Of a stretch of 64,000 nucleotides of DNA, positions 1 to 9,206 are shown piece after piece. The DNA comes from Gemmatimonadota bacterium (GTDB lineage: Bacteria > Gemmatimonadota > Gemmatimonadetes > Gemmatimonadales > GWC2-71-9), in contig QHUM01000037.1 of assembly GCA_003222135.1 (NCBI GenBank), positions 62,001 through 126,000 on the forward strand. Reading direction: 5' to 3'. Under the pieces are notes generated by a model. It saw only the letters and a list, made by a program, of their open reading frames with translations. It did no database searches and had not been told where the DNA came from. Every line of letters begins with the position of its first letter. Positions within the stretch are counted from its first letter, which is position 1. The position numbers and the translations under genes are program-made.

Positions 1-567
1 GTCGCCCCAGCGCTCGACCAGCTCGGCAGTGGTCCGATCCTGCGGCGCGTACCCGGCCGCGATGAGCGCCGCGGCGATCTGGGCACAGCACATCTGATCC
101 TCTTCTCGAAACTCCCCACGGCTCGCGGCGCCGAGCACCGCAATACGGCGGTGCCGACCGACCAGCCAGCGGCCGAGAAACCGGCTGTTCCGAAAGCACC
201 CCAGGTACGTCGGCCCGCACGCGCCGGCCCGCTCGAGCAACGGCGTGCCGGAGGACGAGACCAGCACGACGGGCCGGTCGACGTCCGTGCGGCGTGCCAG
301 CTCGGCCGGGCTGTTGCCCAGCTCGAACCCGGCGGGCATTTCGCCGCCCAGTTCTCCGACGAGGAGCGGCCGCTCGAGGCGGGCGGCGCGCCCGAGCGCG
401 GCGGCCACGGTCGGCGCGGCAAAGCAGCGCCGCCCCAGCGCGACCGCAGTGACGGCGGTGGTCATCGCACGCACCACATCGACCGCCACGAACGCGTAGC
501 CGTTCGTAAAACGGCCCAGGGTATCGCGGAAACAATCGATCGCCACCGTGCGATAGGCCGGAACCAT
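1..567 (-). CDS. comB: ComB-family 2-phosphosulfolactate phosphatase, partial (C-terminus beyond the left edge)
   Basis: An open frame of 189 codons runs from an ATG at 567 to base 1 without a stop, so the gene is cut by the window. The protein aligns by eye with the complete ComB homologue at 43216-43935: DVVRAMTTAVTAV matches [21 protein letters not shown] matches GFALGNSP, and SSSGTP matches TTNGTP. ComB is a Mg-dependent phosphatase that turns 2-phospho-3-sulfolactate into sulfolactate. It starts 4 bases after the stop of comA, its pathway partner, which strongly supports the call. Family length is about 240 residues, so roughly 50 are missing here. The catalytic function is inferred from family and context. 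Confidence 0.75.
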   Translation of the reverse strand, partial: MVPAYRTVAIDCFRDTLGRFTNGYAFVAVDVVRAMTTAVTAVALGRRCFAAPTVAAALGRAARLERPLLVGELGGEMPAGFELGNSPAELARRTDVDRPVVLVSSSGTPLLERAGACGPTYLGCFRNSRFLGRWLVGRHRRIAVLGAASRGEFREEDQMCCAQIAAALIAAGYAPQDRTTAELVERWGD

Positions 568-571
568 GCCG

Positions 572-1399
572 TCAGCCTCCCATCGCTCGGGTCGTGACGC
601 CAGCGTCGGGGCTCGGGAGCCTGAGACGCGGTTGCGCGAACGCATCGGCGTGCAGGCCCCGGCGATAGATCTCGACCCGCAGCAGCTCCTCCAAGCGGAC
701 GTTGCCGAGGCGCACCTCCGGCCCGAAATGGTCGAGCAGGGCGAATTGGCTGGGCTTGGTGGGGGCTTCGAACGTCACGACCGCCAGGCCGAAAGCATTG
801 GCGAACCGATCCGCCAGCCGCAAGCTCAGCCGGCCGCTCTCGTCGAACAGCCCGACCCCTTGCGCGCTCTCCCGCGCCTCCAGCACGAGCTGACGTGCCC
901 CGGCGTCGAGCCACATGCGTCCCGCGCTGATCAGGCGGTTCACCGCCTCCGGCGTAAAGGCGCCGCCGAACTTCTCGCCCAGCTCGAACTGGACCTCGAG
1001 CCCTCGCTCCAGTGCCATCCCCACCACGCAATCGGGGTTGAGCTCGCGGGCGGCGAACCCCGTGCCGCACTCGACCCGCGTCACGCCCAGGTCGGCGCAC
1101 AGATCGAGGTAGGCAGGTAACTGTCTCTGCGCCACCGCCACCTCGAAGGGCCCTCCCCCGGTGACGGTCGGGACGCCGTGCCGCCGCGCAGCGGCGATTT
1201 TCCGACGCGTCGCGCTCTCGTCCGCGATGAGCCAGCAGGCCATCGAGATCTTGAGGGTCGACATCAGGTGGCCACTCTGCGCCAGGTGAGCTTCCAGCGT
1301 GACCGGGTCGTACCCAGGGTCGAACGGGCTGGTCGCTGGCTCCAGCTCGGGAACGCCGATCATTCTAAGGAAGGCGGCGGTGTGGCGTGCTCCAGCCAT
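572..1399 (-). CDS. comA: ComA-family phosphosulfolactate synthase
   Basis: The enzyme family adds sulfite to phosphoenolpyruvate to give (2R)-phospho-3-sulfolactate, the first step to sulfolactate or, in methanogens, coenzyme M. Family signatures visible in order are GGPFE, EARES with GVGLFDE, FEAPTKPSQ, then FGPEVRLGNV and RRGLHADAF near the end. I chose the ATG at 1399 (275 aa) because an AGAAGGGGG purine run lies about 10 bases upstream; the frame stays open to 1480 but the extra 27 residues look non-coding. The comB-like gene follows after 4 bases, so the two form an operon. The N-terminal core (LKISMACW) departs from the KLGWG-type motif of archaeal ComA, so the substrate is likely but not proven. 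Confidence 0.8.
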   Translation of the reverse strand: MAGARHTAAFLRMIGVPELEPATSPFDPGYDPVTLEAHLAQSGHLMSTLKISMACWLIADESATRRKIAAARRHGVPTVTGGGPFEVAVAQRQLPAYLDLCADLGVTRVECGTGFAARELNPDCVVGMALERGLEVQFELGEKFGGAFTPEAVNRLISAGRMWLDAGARQLVLEARESAQGVGLFDESGRLSLRLADRFANAFGLAVVTFEAPTKPSQFALLDHFGPEVRLGNVRLEELLRVEIYRRGLHADAFAQPRLRLPSPDAGVTTRAMGG

Positions 1400-1551
1400 G
1401 ACTTCGAGACCCCCTTCTGTGGCGCAGCGGCTGCGTTGCAACCGCTCGTCATCCGATCGAGCAAGACGGGGGCCAGCCAACCGAAATGGACACCGGAGCG
1501 CTGGTTATGTTGCATGCACGCCACAGACGATTGATCGAAGCCACAGACGTT

Positions 1552-2184
1552 TTACCGCTCCAACAGCTCCCGCACGACCTCGAGCGCAGCCGCCCCCGCA
1601 TAGCCCCGCCGGGCGAGGAAGGCGAGCAGGCGCCGTTTGCGAACCATCGGAGGAAGGTCCGCCAGCTGCCGCACCCGCTTCGCGGCGACGGCCCGTGCTT
1701 CGATCTCGGGCGTGAGGCCCTCATCTTCGAGGGCCCGGCGGACCGACTGTTCCGCGACGCCCGCGTCCACGCCCTGCGCCAACAGGTCTTTCACGAGGCG
1801 CGCCGGCCCGCGCCCCCGGGTGGCGCGCACCGCCGCGTACTGCTCCGCGAAGCGGCGGTCGTCGATCAGGCCGCGCGCTTCCAGGCGCTCGAGCGCGGCC
1901 TCCACGGCCTCCGGCGGATGCTGCTTCCTGACCAGTTTCCGACCCAGATCGCGGCGGGCGTGCGGTCGCCGGGTCAGGGCGCGCACCGCGGCTCGGAAGG
2001 CACCTTCGATGTCGGCGAGCTCCCGCAGCCGTGCCAGCACCGCCGCAGGGATCTCCCTCCCGATATCGAGTCGCAGCGACGTGAGCGCCTCACCAGGGAG
2101 GGACGCAAACCGCCCCCGATCCACTTCGACCAGCAGGTAGCCTGACTGGCGGAGATCGGGGGCGAGGCCCGTGAGGATGGGCAC
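1552..2184 (-). CDS. recX: RecX family regulatory protein
   Basis: A 210-residue, Arg/Ala-rich helical protein with the three-helix RecX repeats. Recognisable segments are ALTRRPHARRDLGRKL, AALERLEARGLIDDRRFAEQY and a C-terminal repeat with RRLLAFLARRGY. RecX binds the RecA filament groove and limits its extension and activities. It begins at a GTG 5 bases after the recA stop codon, so it is almost certainly co-translated with recA, the arrangement seen in many bacteria. An N-terminal stretch of about 50 residues precedes the canonical domain, as in longer RecX proteins. Confidence 0.9.
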   Translation of the reverse strand: MPILTGLAPDLRQSGYLLVEVDRGRFASLPGEALTSLRLDIGREIPAAVLARLRELADIEGAFRAAVRALTRRPHARRDLGRKLVRKQHPPEAVEAALERLEARGLIDDRRFAEQYAAVRATRGRGPARLVKDLLAQGVDAGVAEQSVRRALEDEGLTPEIEARAVAAKRVRQLADLPPMVRKRRLLAFLARRGYAGAAALEVVRELLER

Positions 2185-2189
2185 GTGGG

Positions 2190-3272
<1,083 letters not shown>

Positions 3273-3320
3273 GGGTTAGGAGCCTCCTGTATGAGGCCCG
3301 AATATATACCGAAGACCGGG

Positions 3321-3770
3321 CTACCGCCAGCCAGGTCGGAACGCGTCCGCCAGGTGCTCCAACTTGTTGTCGATGAGTGCGATGCAATCGAAACGGTACA
3401 CGTCGGCGGGCCGCCCGTGCCGATCCACCCACACCCGTGCGGCCTTCACCAGCTCCCGCCGCTTGGCGCCCGTCACCGCCTCGAGCGGGCTCCCGAACGC
3501 CGTCCCGCGCCGCGCCTTCACCTCGATGAAGGCGACAAGACTCCCCTGCCGCGCGATGAGATCGATCTCTTTATGGCCCACGCGGAACCGGTGCGCCAGG
3601 ATGTGCCAGCCGCGGGACAACAGATACTGGATCGCCTGTTCCTCGCCGGCGAGTCCGCGCTTGTGGCGGTCGTCGGTCCACTCGGTCGGGTCTGAGCGCA
3701 CACCGTTCGTCACACGCGATAAACTAGCGCCGTGCGCCTGGAACGCCAAACCATTTTCATGCGGAACCAC
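3321..3770 (-). CDS. yraN: YraN / UPF0102 family nuclease-fold protein
   Basis: The family core starts near DRHKRGLAGEEQAIQYL and continues through HRFRVGHKEIDLIARQG and LVAFIEVKARRG. This is the D..(E.K) pattern of restriction-endonuclease-like folds (EIDLI, then EVKAR). Physiological function in the family is poorly defined; roles in DNA processing or replication have been suggested. The first in-frame start is a GTG at 3770 giving 149 residues. A GTG at 3701 would give 126 residues, closer to the usual size of about 120, and neither has a strong ribosome-binding site, so the start is uncertain. It lies just upstream of recA. Confidence 0.85.
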   Translation of the reverse strand: MVPHENGLAFQAHGASLSRVTNGVRSDPTEWTDDRHKRGLAGEEQAIQYLLSRGWHILAHRFRVGHKEIDLIARQGSLVAFIEVKARRGTAFGSPLEAVTGAKRRELVKAARVWVDRHGRPADVYRFDCIALIDNKLEHLADAFRPGWR

Positions 3771-3804
3771 GCATTCCCACGCTGACGCGTGGGCTCCGGC
3801 CTCT

Positions 3805-4620
3805 CTAGTGGACGACGCGCGTCAGGCCGTAGATGCCGCCCGCGAGGCTGACGACCAGCCAGAGGAACCGCATATGCTCCGTGACGTCGCTACTGCCCGG
3901 CACGAACAGCTGATCCCCGTTCTGCAGGTTGGCGTCCTCGAGCGTGCGACCGGCGGCGATCGCTTCCTCCACCGGGCGTCCCTTCAAAACGGTGGCGCCG
4001 CTGCGCTCAACCCGCAGATTCTTCATCTTCGCGTCCCGTACCGTGCCCCCCGCCGCCATGAGGGCGTCCGATAGCGTGACGTCCGAAGGAACGAAGTAGT
4101 AACCCGGCTTCGCCACCGCTCCCTGCACCGAGACGCGCAGCAGCGGGCGAGCGCGGACCGTCGGGTACTTGAGATACTGGCTCAGCTCCTGGCCGAGGTG
4201 ATCTTGCAGCTCCGAGCGCAGCACGCCGCGCAGCGAAATCGGGCTCCCGCCCCCGACCGGCAGGACGACGTCCCGGTCCCGCCCCACCGTGAAGGTATCG
4301 ACGCGCGCTTGCAGCGCCGCAGCCGAGACGACGGCGGGCTGCCCGGTGACCTGCACCGGAGGAGGAGGTTGCAGTCCGGGGATTTGCACCAGGATCCGAT
4401 CGCCCGCTTGAAAGTCTCCGGCCGCGAGCCGGTTTCGTACGTAGGCGAGCGTTTCCCCTTGCCCCGAGGAATCCGCGCTCGCCAGCGCCCGCGCCAGGCT
4501 GTCGAGCTCGGCGCGCGTGGCGAGGGCGTGGTGCGCCAGAGAATCGGCGGCCGACTGGGCCGGAGCGACCGCAGGTGGCGCGAGTGCGACCACCGCGCAC
4601 AACGCAGCGCGCCTAATCAC
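3805..4620 (-). CDS. Polysaccharide export protein (Wza-like, SLBB/soluble ligand-binding domain)
   Basis: The predicted product is a periplasmic/outer-membrane polysaccharide export protein. A cleavable signal peptide runs to about APAQS-A. A polysaccharide-export domain follows (AGDFQAGDRILVQIPG, then LKYPTVRARPLLRVSVQG), then an SLBB-type segment (VAKPGYYFVPSDVTLSDALMAAGG) and a C-terminal hydrophobic helix near FLWLVVSLAGGIYGL. I chose the GTG at 4620, which overlaps the stop of the upstream BY-kinase gene and puts the signal peptide at the very N-terminus; an ATG at 4698 would add 26 charged residues before it. The C-terminal helix could take the place of the Wza outer-membrane helix. 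It forms an operon with the co-polymerase/kinase. Confidence 0.85.
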   Translation of the reverse strand: MIRRAALCAVVALAPPAVAPAQSAADSLAHHALATRAELDSLARALASADSSGQGETLAYVRNRLAAGDFQAGDRILVQIPGLQPPPPVQVTGQPAVVSAAALQARVDTFTVGRDRDVVLPVGGGSPISLRGVLRSELQDHLGQELSQYLKYPTVRARPLLRVSVQGAVAKPGYYFVPSDVTLSDALMAAGGTVRDAKMKNLRVERSGATVLKGRPVEEAIAAGRTLEDANLQNGDQLFVPGSSDVTEHMRFLWLVVSLAGGIYGLTRVVH

Positions 4621-7009
4621 CGGGGACACCCAGCACCGGCTTCTCCGGTCCCAAGTCCGCTTCTTCCTTTGTTTCGTAGCCGGGCACATAGTAGGCATAG
4701 TACCGGTACGCTCCTTTCGGCCGGACGTCGTTCAGCACCGATCCGACGACGCGCACCGGCATGTCGTCGAAGCTCTCGAGCTTGGCCTGCGCCAGCTCCA
4801 GATCGGTGACGCCCGCCCGCAGGACCACGAGCAGGTTTTTCGTGTGGGACGCCATTGTGTAGGGGTCCGCCCCGGCGGCGAGCGGGGCGGTGTCGACCAG
4901 CACGACATCGTAACGGCTGCGCAGCGCGGCGAGCAGATCGACCATCGTCGTCGCACTCAACAGCTCGGGCGAATTGTGCATGCGCGATCCGCACCCGATG
5001 AACGAGAGATCCTTGTACGGAGTCGCCTGCAGCACCTGCTCGAGCGGGGCGCGCCCCGTGAGGTGATCGGTCAGCCCCGGTCGACGGCTCGCGCGTAGCA
5101 GGCGATGCAGTGCGCCGCGCCGGATGTCGCCGTCGATGACGATCGTGCGCAGCCCGGCGTACGCGAACGCGAGCGCCAGGTTCGCCGACACTAACGACTT
5201 CCCTTCGCCCACGCCCGGGCTCGTCACGGTGAGGAGCAGCGGGCTGCCGCCATTGCAGGCGTGCTGCAGCTTCACGCGCACCGTGCGCATCGCCTCGATC
5301 GCCTGGGTGGTGGCTTCGCCGTTCTTCGCCCGGCTCAGGTGCGGGAGGGCGCCCAGAATCCGGAGACCCAGGTCGCGGGTCACATGCCCGGGATCTCGGA
5401 ACCGGGGATCGAGGCTGTCGACCACCACCGCTCCCAACACGCCCAGGCCGGCGCTCGCCAGGAACGACATGATGAGCACGAACGGCGCCAGGCTGCCGAG
5501 CGGCCGGTACGGCTGGTCCGGAGCGTCGAGGATACGGACATCGGGCACGGCCGACGCCTCGGCGACGCGGGCCTCGTCGTGGTGCTGCTGCAGCGAGGCG
5601 TAGAGCTGCCCCGCCACCTGCACCTCCCGCTCGAGCCTGGTCTGCTCGAACAGCAGGGGCGGAATGTTGCTCAGGTAGCGGACCGTGGAATCCACCCGCT
5701 GCCCCAGGTCGCGCTCACGCACCGCCAGGTTGTCGCGCACCGCCCGCAGCAGCGCCGGAATCGTGCGGTGCTCGAGCGTCGCCACGGCATCGGCCAGCTG
5801 TTGGACCGGGAAGTTCTGGTCGGTATAGGTGTAGCGCAGCGCCCGGAGCTCGGCCTGCTTGTCGGTGAGCTCCTTCAACGCCTGCATCAGCTCGGGGGAC
5901 TTTTGGACGGCGTCGATCACGACGAGCGCGTCCGCCGACAGTCCCGAATCGGGCTGGGCCAGGAAGCGATCGATCGCCTGGCGGTCGTGGCCCAATTGAT
6001 CGCGCGTGACCCGCAGCTCGAACGCGTTCGTGAACGCGGGGGACGGCGGGGGCGTCACCACGCCCGCCGGGAGCACGCCGGCGGTGCGGATCCGGAAGTC
6101 CTTGAGCGCCAGCTCGGCCGCCGTGAGGCTCGTCTGCGCGTGCTGCACCTGTTGGCCCAGCATGTCGGCGAGCGCGGCCACCTTGTGGCGCCGCAACTCG
6201 TTCGCCACGGCGACGGTTCGGTTCGCCACCCCCCGCAGGATCGCCGTGGTGAGGTGCGGATCGGTGCCGGTGAGCTGTACCGTCACGAAGCTGCCCCCCG
6301 GGTCCGTCGTCACCTGCAACTCGCCCGCCAACAGCTCCGCCGCGTCGTGCGGGGTGTAGACGGTGAAGTCGATGGTGCGACCCGGGTTGAGCACGGTCTT
6401 TCCCGGCACCCACGCGAACCCCAAGGCGGGGCCGACCGAGTCGCCCACCGCCCCACGCTGCACCACGCCACCCCCCACCGCAACCACCGTAAAGCCCCGA
6501 GCCTGACGGTCCACTTCGAGGCGGTAGCGGCCCGGGACCACCCGCGCCTTTAGCCCAAAGGCGACCAGCGCGGCGGAGTCGGCCGGGGTTCGGGGGAAGA
6601 GATAGAGACGGGCATCCCGGACGACGGTATCGAGCACCGCGTCCGAGCGCACGAAATCGACCCATGCCTCGACGCCGAGCAGCCGGTCGGTACCGGGCAA
6701 GGGCGTGGTGCCCCGGAGCGCGTTGGGGTCAGGCTCCGCCGCCCCGACCCACAGGCGGGCCCGCGCGAGGTACCGGGGCCCGACGAACCGGACGGCCGCG
6801 ACGACCCCCGCCGCCGTGCCGAGCAGCGTGACGGCCAGCACCAGCCAGCGGCGGCGGCGGATGGCGCCCAGAATGCGATGCCAATCGGGCTCGCCCGCCG
6901 CCAGCGGACGCGGGGGCTCTGCGTACGGGCGAGCGGGGCGGCGCTCCAGCAACGGAGCCACCTCGTCGACCCGGGCGGACTCGGGAATCAGCAGTGGGTC
7001 TTGCGCCAT
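4613..7009 (-). CDS. Polysaccharide co-polymerase with BY-kinase domain (Wzc-like)
   Basis: A 798-residue inner-membrane protein that would control polysaccharide chain length and export by tyrosine autophosphorylation. A Wzz-type region has TM1 at about residues 54-74 (WLVLAVTLLGTAAGVVAAV), a long periplasmic coiled-coil-prone segment to about 490, and TM2 at about 510-530 next to a Pro-rich stretch. The cytosolic kinase has Walker A SPGVGEGKS (about 596-604), Walker A' TIVIDGDIRRG (about 622-632) and Walker B VVLVDTAPL. The C-terminus carries the tyrosine cluster YRYYAYYVPGY that is the usual phosphorylation site. It sits with the export protein and diverges from the main glycan operon. No partner tyrosine phosphatase gene is in the window. 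Confidence 0.9.
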   Translation of the reverse strand: MAQDPLLIPESARVDEVAPLLERRPARPYAEPPRPLAAGEPDWHRILGAIRRRRWLVLAVTLLGTAAGVVAAVRFVGPRYLARARLWVGAAEPDPNALRGTTPLPGTDRLLGVEAWVDFVRSDAVLDTVVRDARLYLFPRTPADSAALVAFGLKARVVPGRYRLEVDRQARGFTVVAVGGGVVQRGAVGDSVGPALGFAWVPGKTVLNPGRTIDFTVYTPHDAAELLAGELQVTTDPGGSFVTVQLTGTDPHLTTAILRGVANRTVAVANELRRHKVAALADMLGQQVQHAQTSLTAAELALKDFRIRTAGVLPAGVVTPPPSPAFTNAFELRVTRDQLGHDRQAIDRFLAQPDSGLSADALVVIDAVQKSPELMQALKELTDKQAELRALRYTYTDQNFPVQQLADAVATLEHRTIPALLRAVRDNLAVRERDLGQRVDSTVRYLSNIPPLLFEQTRLEREVQVAGQLYASLQQHHDEARVAEASAVPDVRILDAPDQPYRPLGSLAPFVLIMSFLASAGLGVLGAVVVDSLDPRFRDPGHVTRDLGLRILGALPHLSRAKNGEATTQAIEAMRTVRVKLQHACNGGSPLLLTVTSPGVGEGKSLVSANLALAFAYAGLRTIVIDGDIRRGALHRLLRASRRPGLTDHLTGRAPLEQVLQATPYKDLSFIGCGSRMHNSPELLSATTMVDLLAALRSRYDVVLVDTAPLAAGADPYTMASHTKNLLVVLRAGVTDLELAQAKLESFDDMPVRVVGSVLNDVRPKGAYRYYAYYVPGYETKEEADLGPEKPVLGVPGD

Positions 7010-7194
7010 GTCGAGTGCGAGTCGTATCGCCCAGCACTCGATGTGCCGGGATCACACGCCACCACTGCAAGGCCGGGACCGCGAAGACAATACGCCTGAG
7101 CGACGGCGACGCGTGGCGCGCGCGCATCAACCGCGCCCGCAATTTCGTAGCGCGTGAGCGGCACGAGTCAGTGCGCGCCGACCGCGCCGCCGCG

Positions 7195-7208
7195 CGCAAC
7201 GCGTTGCG
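7195..7208. promoter_or_regulatory. 14-bp perfect palindrome in the divergent EPS spacer
   Basis: CGCAACGCGTTGCG is a perfect inverted repeat inside the 250-bp spacer (7010-7280) between the minus-strand export/kinase genes and the plus-strand glycan operon. The spacer is very GC-rich and I could not assign convincing -35/-10 pairs. The palindrome is a candidate operator for coordinated control of both directions, but GC-rich DNA yields such repeats by chance and no regulator gene is adjacent. Confidence 0.25.
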
Positions 7209-7280
7209 GCGCAATCGACTCGGGAATTCACGCGAGCCGCGCCGCGGGACGCGCACGTCATGTGCATCTGGCGCAGCGGG

Positions 7281-9206
7281 ATGAACCCTTCACTACGCCT
7301 GCTCAAACGCCTCTACCCCTACCGCGGGCCGCTCACCTGGGCGCTGCACGCCTGCCTTGTGGCACTCGCCTACACGGGCGCGTACGCGCTGCGCTTCGAC
7401 TTCGCCATCCCGTCGGACGAGCTGCGCCGCCTGGTGGCGACGTTGCCCTACCTCGTGGCGCTCCGGCCGCTCGCGTTTCAGTCGTTCGGCCTGTTCCGGG
7501 ACTACTGGCGGCACGTGGGGATGCGCGATCTGGTCAACGTGACCGCCGCCGTGACGCTCGGCTCGGCCGCGTTCGTCCTGATCCTGTTACTGAGCGGCCA
7601 GGTCCGAGGCATGTCGCGGGCCGTCCTGATGCTCGACTGGCTGCTCGCGATCTTTTTCGTGGGGGGCTTCCGCTTCGCCATTCGCATCAGTCGCGAGGCG
7701 ACAAGCTTCATCCGGGCGCGGGCGCCGCAGGGGAAACGCGCGTTCATCATCGGCGCCGGCGAAGCCGGCGAGCAGCTGCTCCGCCAGCTGTCGCACGACA
7801 AGCGCCAACAGTTGCGTGTCGTCGGCCTGATCGACGACGACCCGGACACGCACGGCCGGTCGTTGCACGGCGTGCGGGTGCTCGGCGGGGTCCGCGATCT
7901 GCGCCGCCTCGTGGCGCACCACCACATCGACTTGCTGGTGATCGCCATTCCGTCCGCCGACCGGGCGCAGCTGCGACGCATCGTCGACCGCTGCGCCGAA
8001 ACCCGCATTCAGTACAAGATCCTGCCGCCGCTCCAAGATCTGCTCGCGAAGCGCGCCGAAATCGGGCAGCTGCGGGACGTGCAGCTGGAAGATCTGCTCG
8101 GGCGCGAGCCGGTCCAGCTCAACCTCGAGCAAGTGGAGCACGATGTCGCCGGGAAGACGATCCTCATCACGGGCGGCGCGGGCTCGATCGGATCGGAGTT
8201 GGCACGCCAGGTGGCGCGCTTCCGGCCGCGCCGCATCGTGCTGCTCGATCGGGCCGAGAACACCCTCTACTTCGTGTTGGTCGAGCTGCGCCGGGCGCAC
8301 CCCTCCCTCGAAGTCGTCCCGGTGATCGCCAGCATCACGAATGCCGAGCGCATGGCCCAGGTGCTGCGCACCTACGCGCCGGACTACGTCTTCCATGCCG
8401 CGGCGTACAAGCATGTGCCCTTGTGCGAGGCCAACGTCACTGAGGCTGCATGGAACAACGTCGTGGGGACGCTGCGCGTCGCGGAGGCCGCGGCGCGGCA
8501 CGGCGTCAAGAAGTTCGTGCTGATCTCCACCGACAAGGCGGTGAACCCGACCAGCGTACTCGGCGCGACCAAGCGGGTCGCCGAGCGGGTCGTGCTCGAG
8601 CTGCCGTATCTCGCGGCGTCGGGAACCGACTTCCGCGCCGTGCGCTTCGGAAACGTGCTCGGGTCCGATGGCAGCGTGCTCCCGCTGTTCAAGCGCCAGC
8701 TCGCCGCCGGCGGCCCGCTCACGGTCACGGACCCCGAGGTGAAACGCTACTTCATGACCATTCCGGAAGCCGTGCAGCTCGTGGTACAGGCCGCGGCGCT
8801 GCCGGAAGCCGGCGGGCGGATCGCGATGCTCGAGATGGGCGAGCAGGTGCGCATCCTCGACCTCGCCGAACAGCTCATCCGCCTCTCCGGGTACGTGCCT
8901 CACCAGGACATCCAGATCGAGTTCACGGGCCTGCGGCCGGGGGAGAAGCTGGAGGAGGAGCTCCTCGCATCGGACGAAGCCGCGCACCAGACCAGCGTCG
9001 AGAAGATCCGCGTCATCGCGCCCACCGTGGGCGACCCGACGGGCCTGCGCCGCGGCTTGAGTCGCCTCGTCTCGCTCATGACGCTGGGCGACGACGCGGG
9101 CGTGCTGCGGGGCATCGCGGCGCTCGTACCGGAGTACGTACCCTGGCAGGGTTCGGCCGCGGCCGAGGCGGTCGCCATCGTGCCCACGACCGGTCAGGTC
9201 GCGTGA
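7281..9206 (+). CDS. Membrane nucleotide-sugar 4,6-dehydratase (CapD/WbpM/PglF family)
   Basis: The family converts UDP-GlcNAc to a 4-keto-6-deoxy sugar, the first step to 4-amino-4,6-dideoxy sugars. The N-terminus holds about four transmembrane helices, then a first Rossmann-like domain (FIIGAGEAGEQLL) and the catalytic SDR domain with cofactor motif ILITGGAGSIGSELA. The active-site region reads ISTDKAVNPTSVLGATKR. In PglF/WbpM the residue before GA-T/S-K is usually Met; here it is Leu. I used the ATG at 7281; an in-frame ATG at 7260 is also possible and neither has a clear ribosome-binding site. It is the first gene of the plus-strand operon, and the next start codon overlaps its stop. Confidence 0.9.
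   Translation: MNPSLRLLKRLYPYRGPLTWALHACLVALAYTGAYALRFDFAIPSDELRRLVATLPYLVALRPLAFQSFGLFRDYWRHVGMRDLVNVTAAVTLGSAAFVLILLLSGQVRGMSRAVLMLDWLLAIFFVGGFRFAIRISREATSFIRARAPQGKRAFIIGAGEAGEQLLRQLSHDKRQQLRVVGLIDDDPDTHGRSLHGVRVLGGVRDLRRLVAHHHIDLLVIAIPSADRAQLRRIVDRCAETRIQYKILPPLQDLLAKRAEIGQLRDVQLEDLLGREPVQLNLEQVEHDVAGKTILITGGAGSIGSELARQVARFRPRRIVLLDRAENTLYFVLVELRRAHPSLEVVPVIASITNAERMAQVLRTYAPDYVFHAAAYKHVPLCEANVTEAAWNNVVGTLRVAEAAARHGVKKFVLISTDKAVNPTSVLGATKRVAERVVLELPYLAASGTDFRAVRFGNVLGSDGSVLPLFKRQLAAGGPLTVTDPEVKRYFMTIPEAVQLVVQAAALPEAGGRIAMLEMGEQVRILDLAEQLIRLSGYVPHQDIQIEFTGLRPGEKLEEELLASDEAAHQTSVEKIRVIAPTVGDPTGLRRGLSRLVSLMTLGDDAGVLRGIAALVPEYVPWQGSAAAEAVAIVPTTGQVA

Noticed and set aside
1400..1551. Possible small RNA or tRNA gene between comA and recX
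   Set aside because: No cloverleaf, T-loop consensus or strong hairpin is visible, and the spacer shows no promoter-terminator pair.
5261..6553. Long plus-strand open frame antisense to the BY-kinase gene
   Set aside because: It is antisense to a gene with clear Walker motifs, is Arg/His/Gly-rich and has no recognisable domain. High GC content creates such frames.
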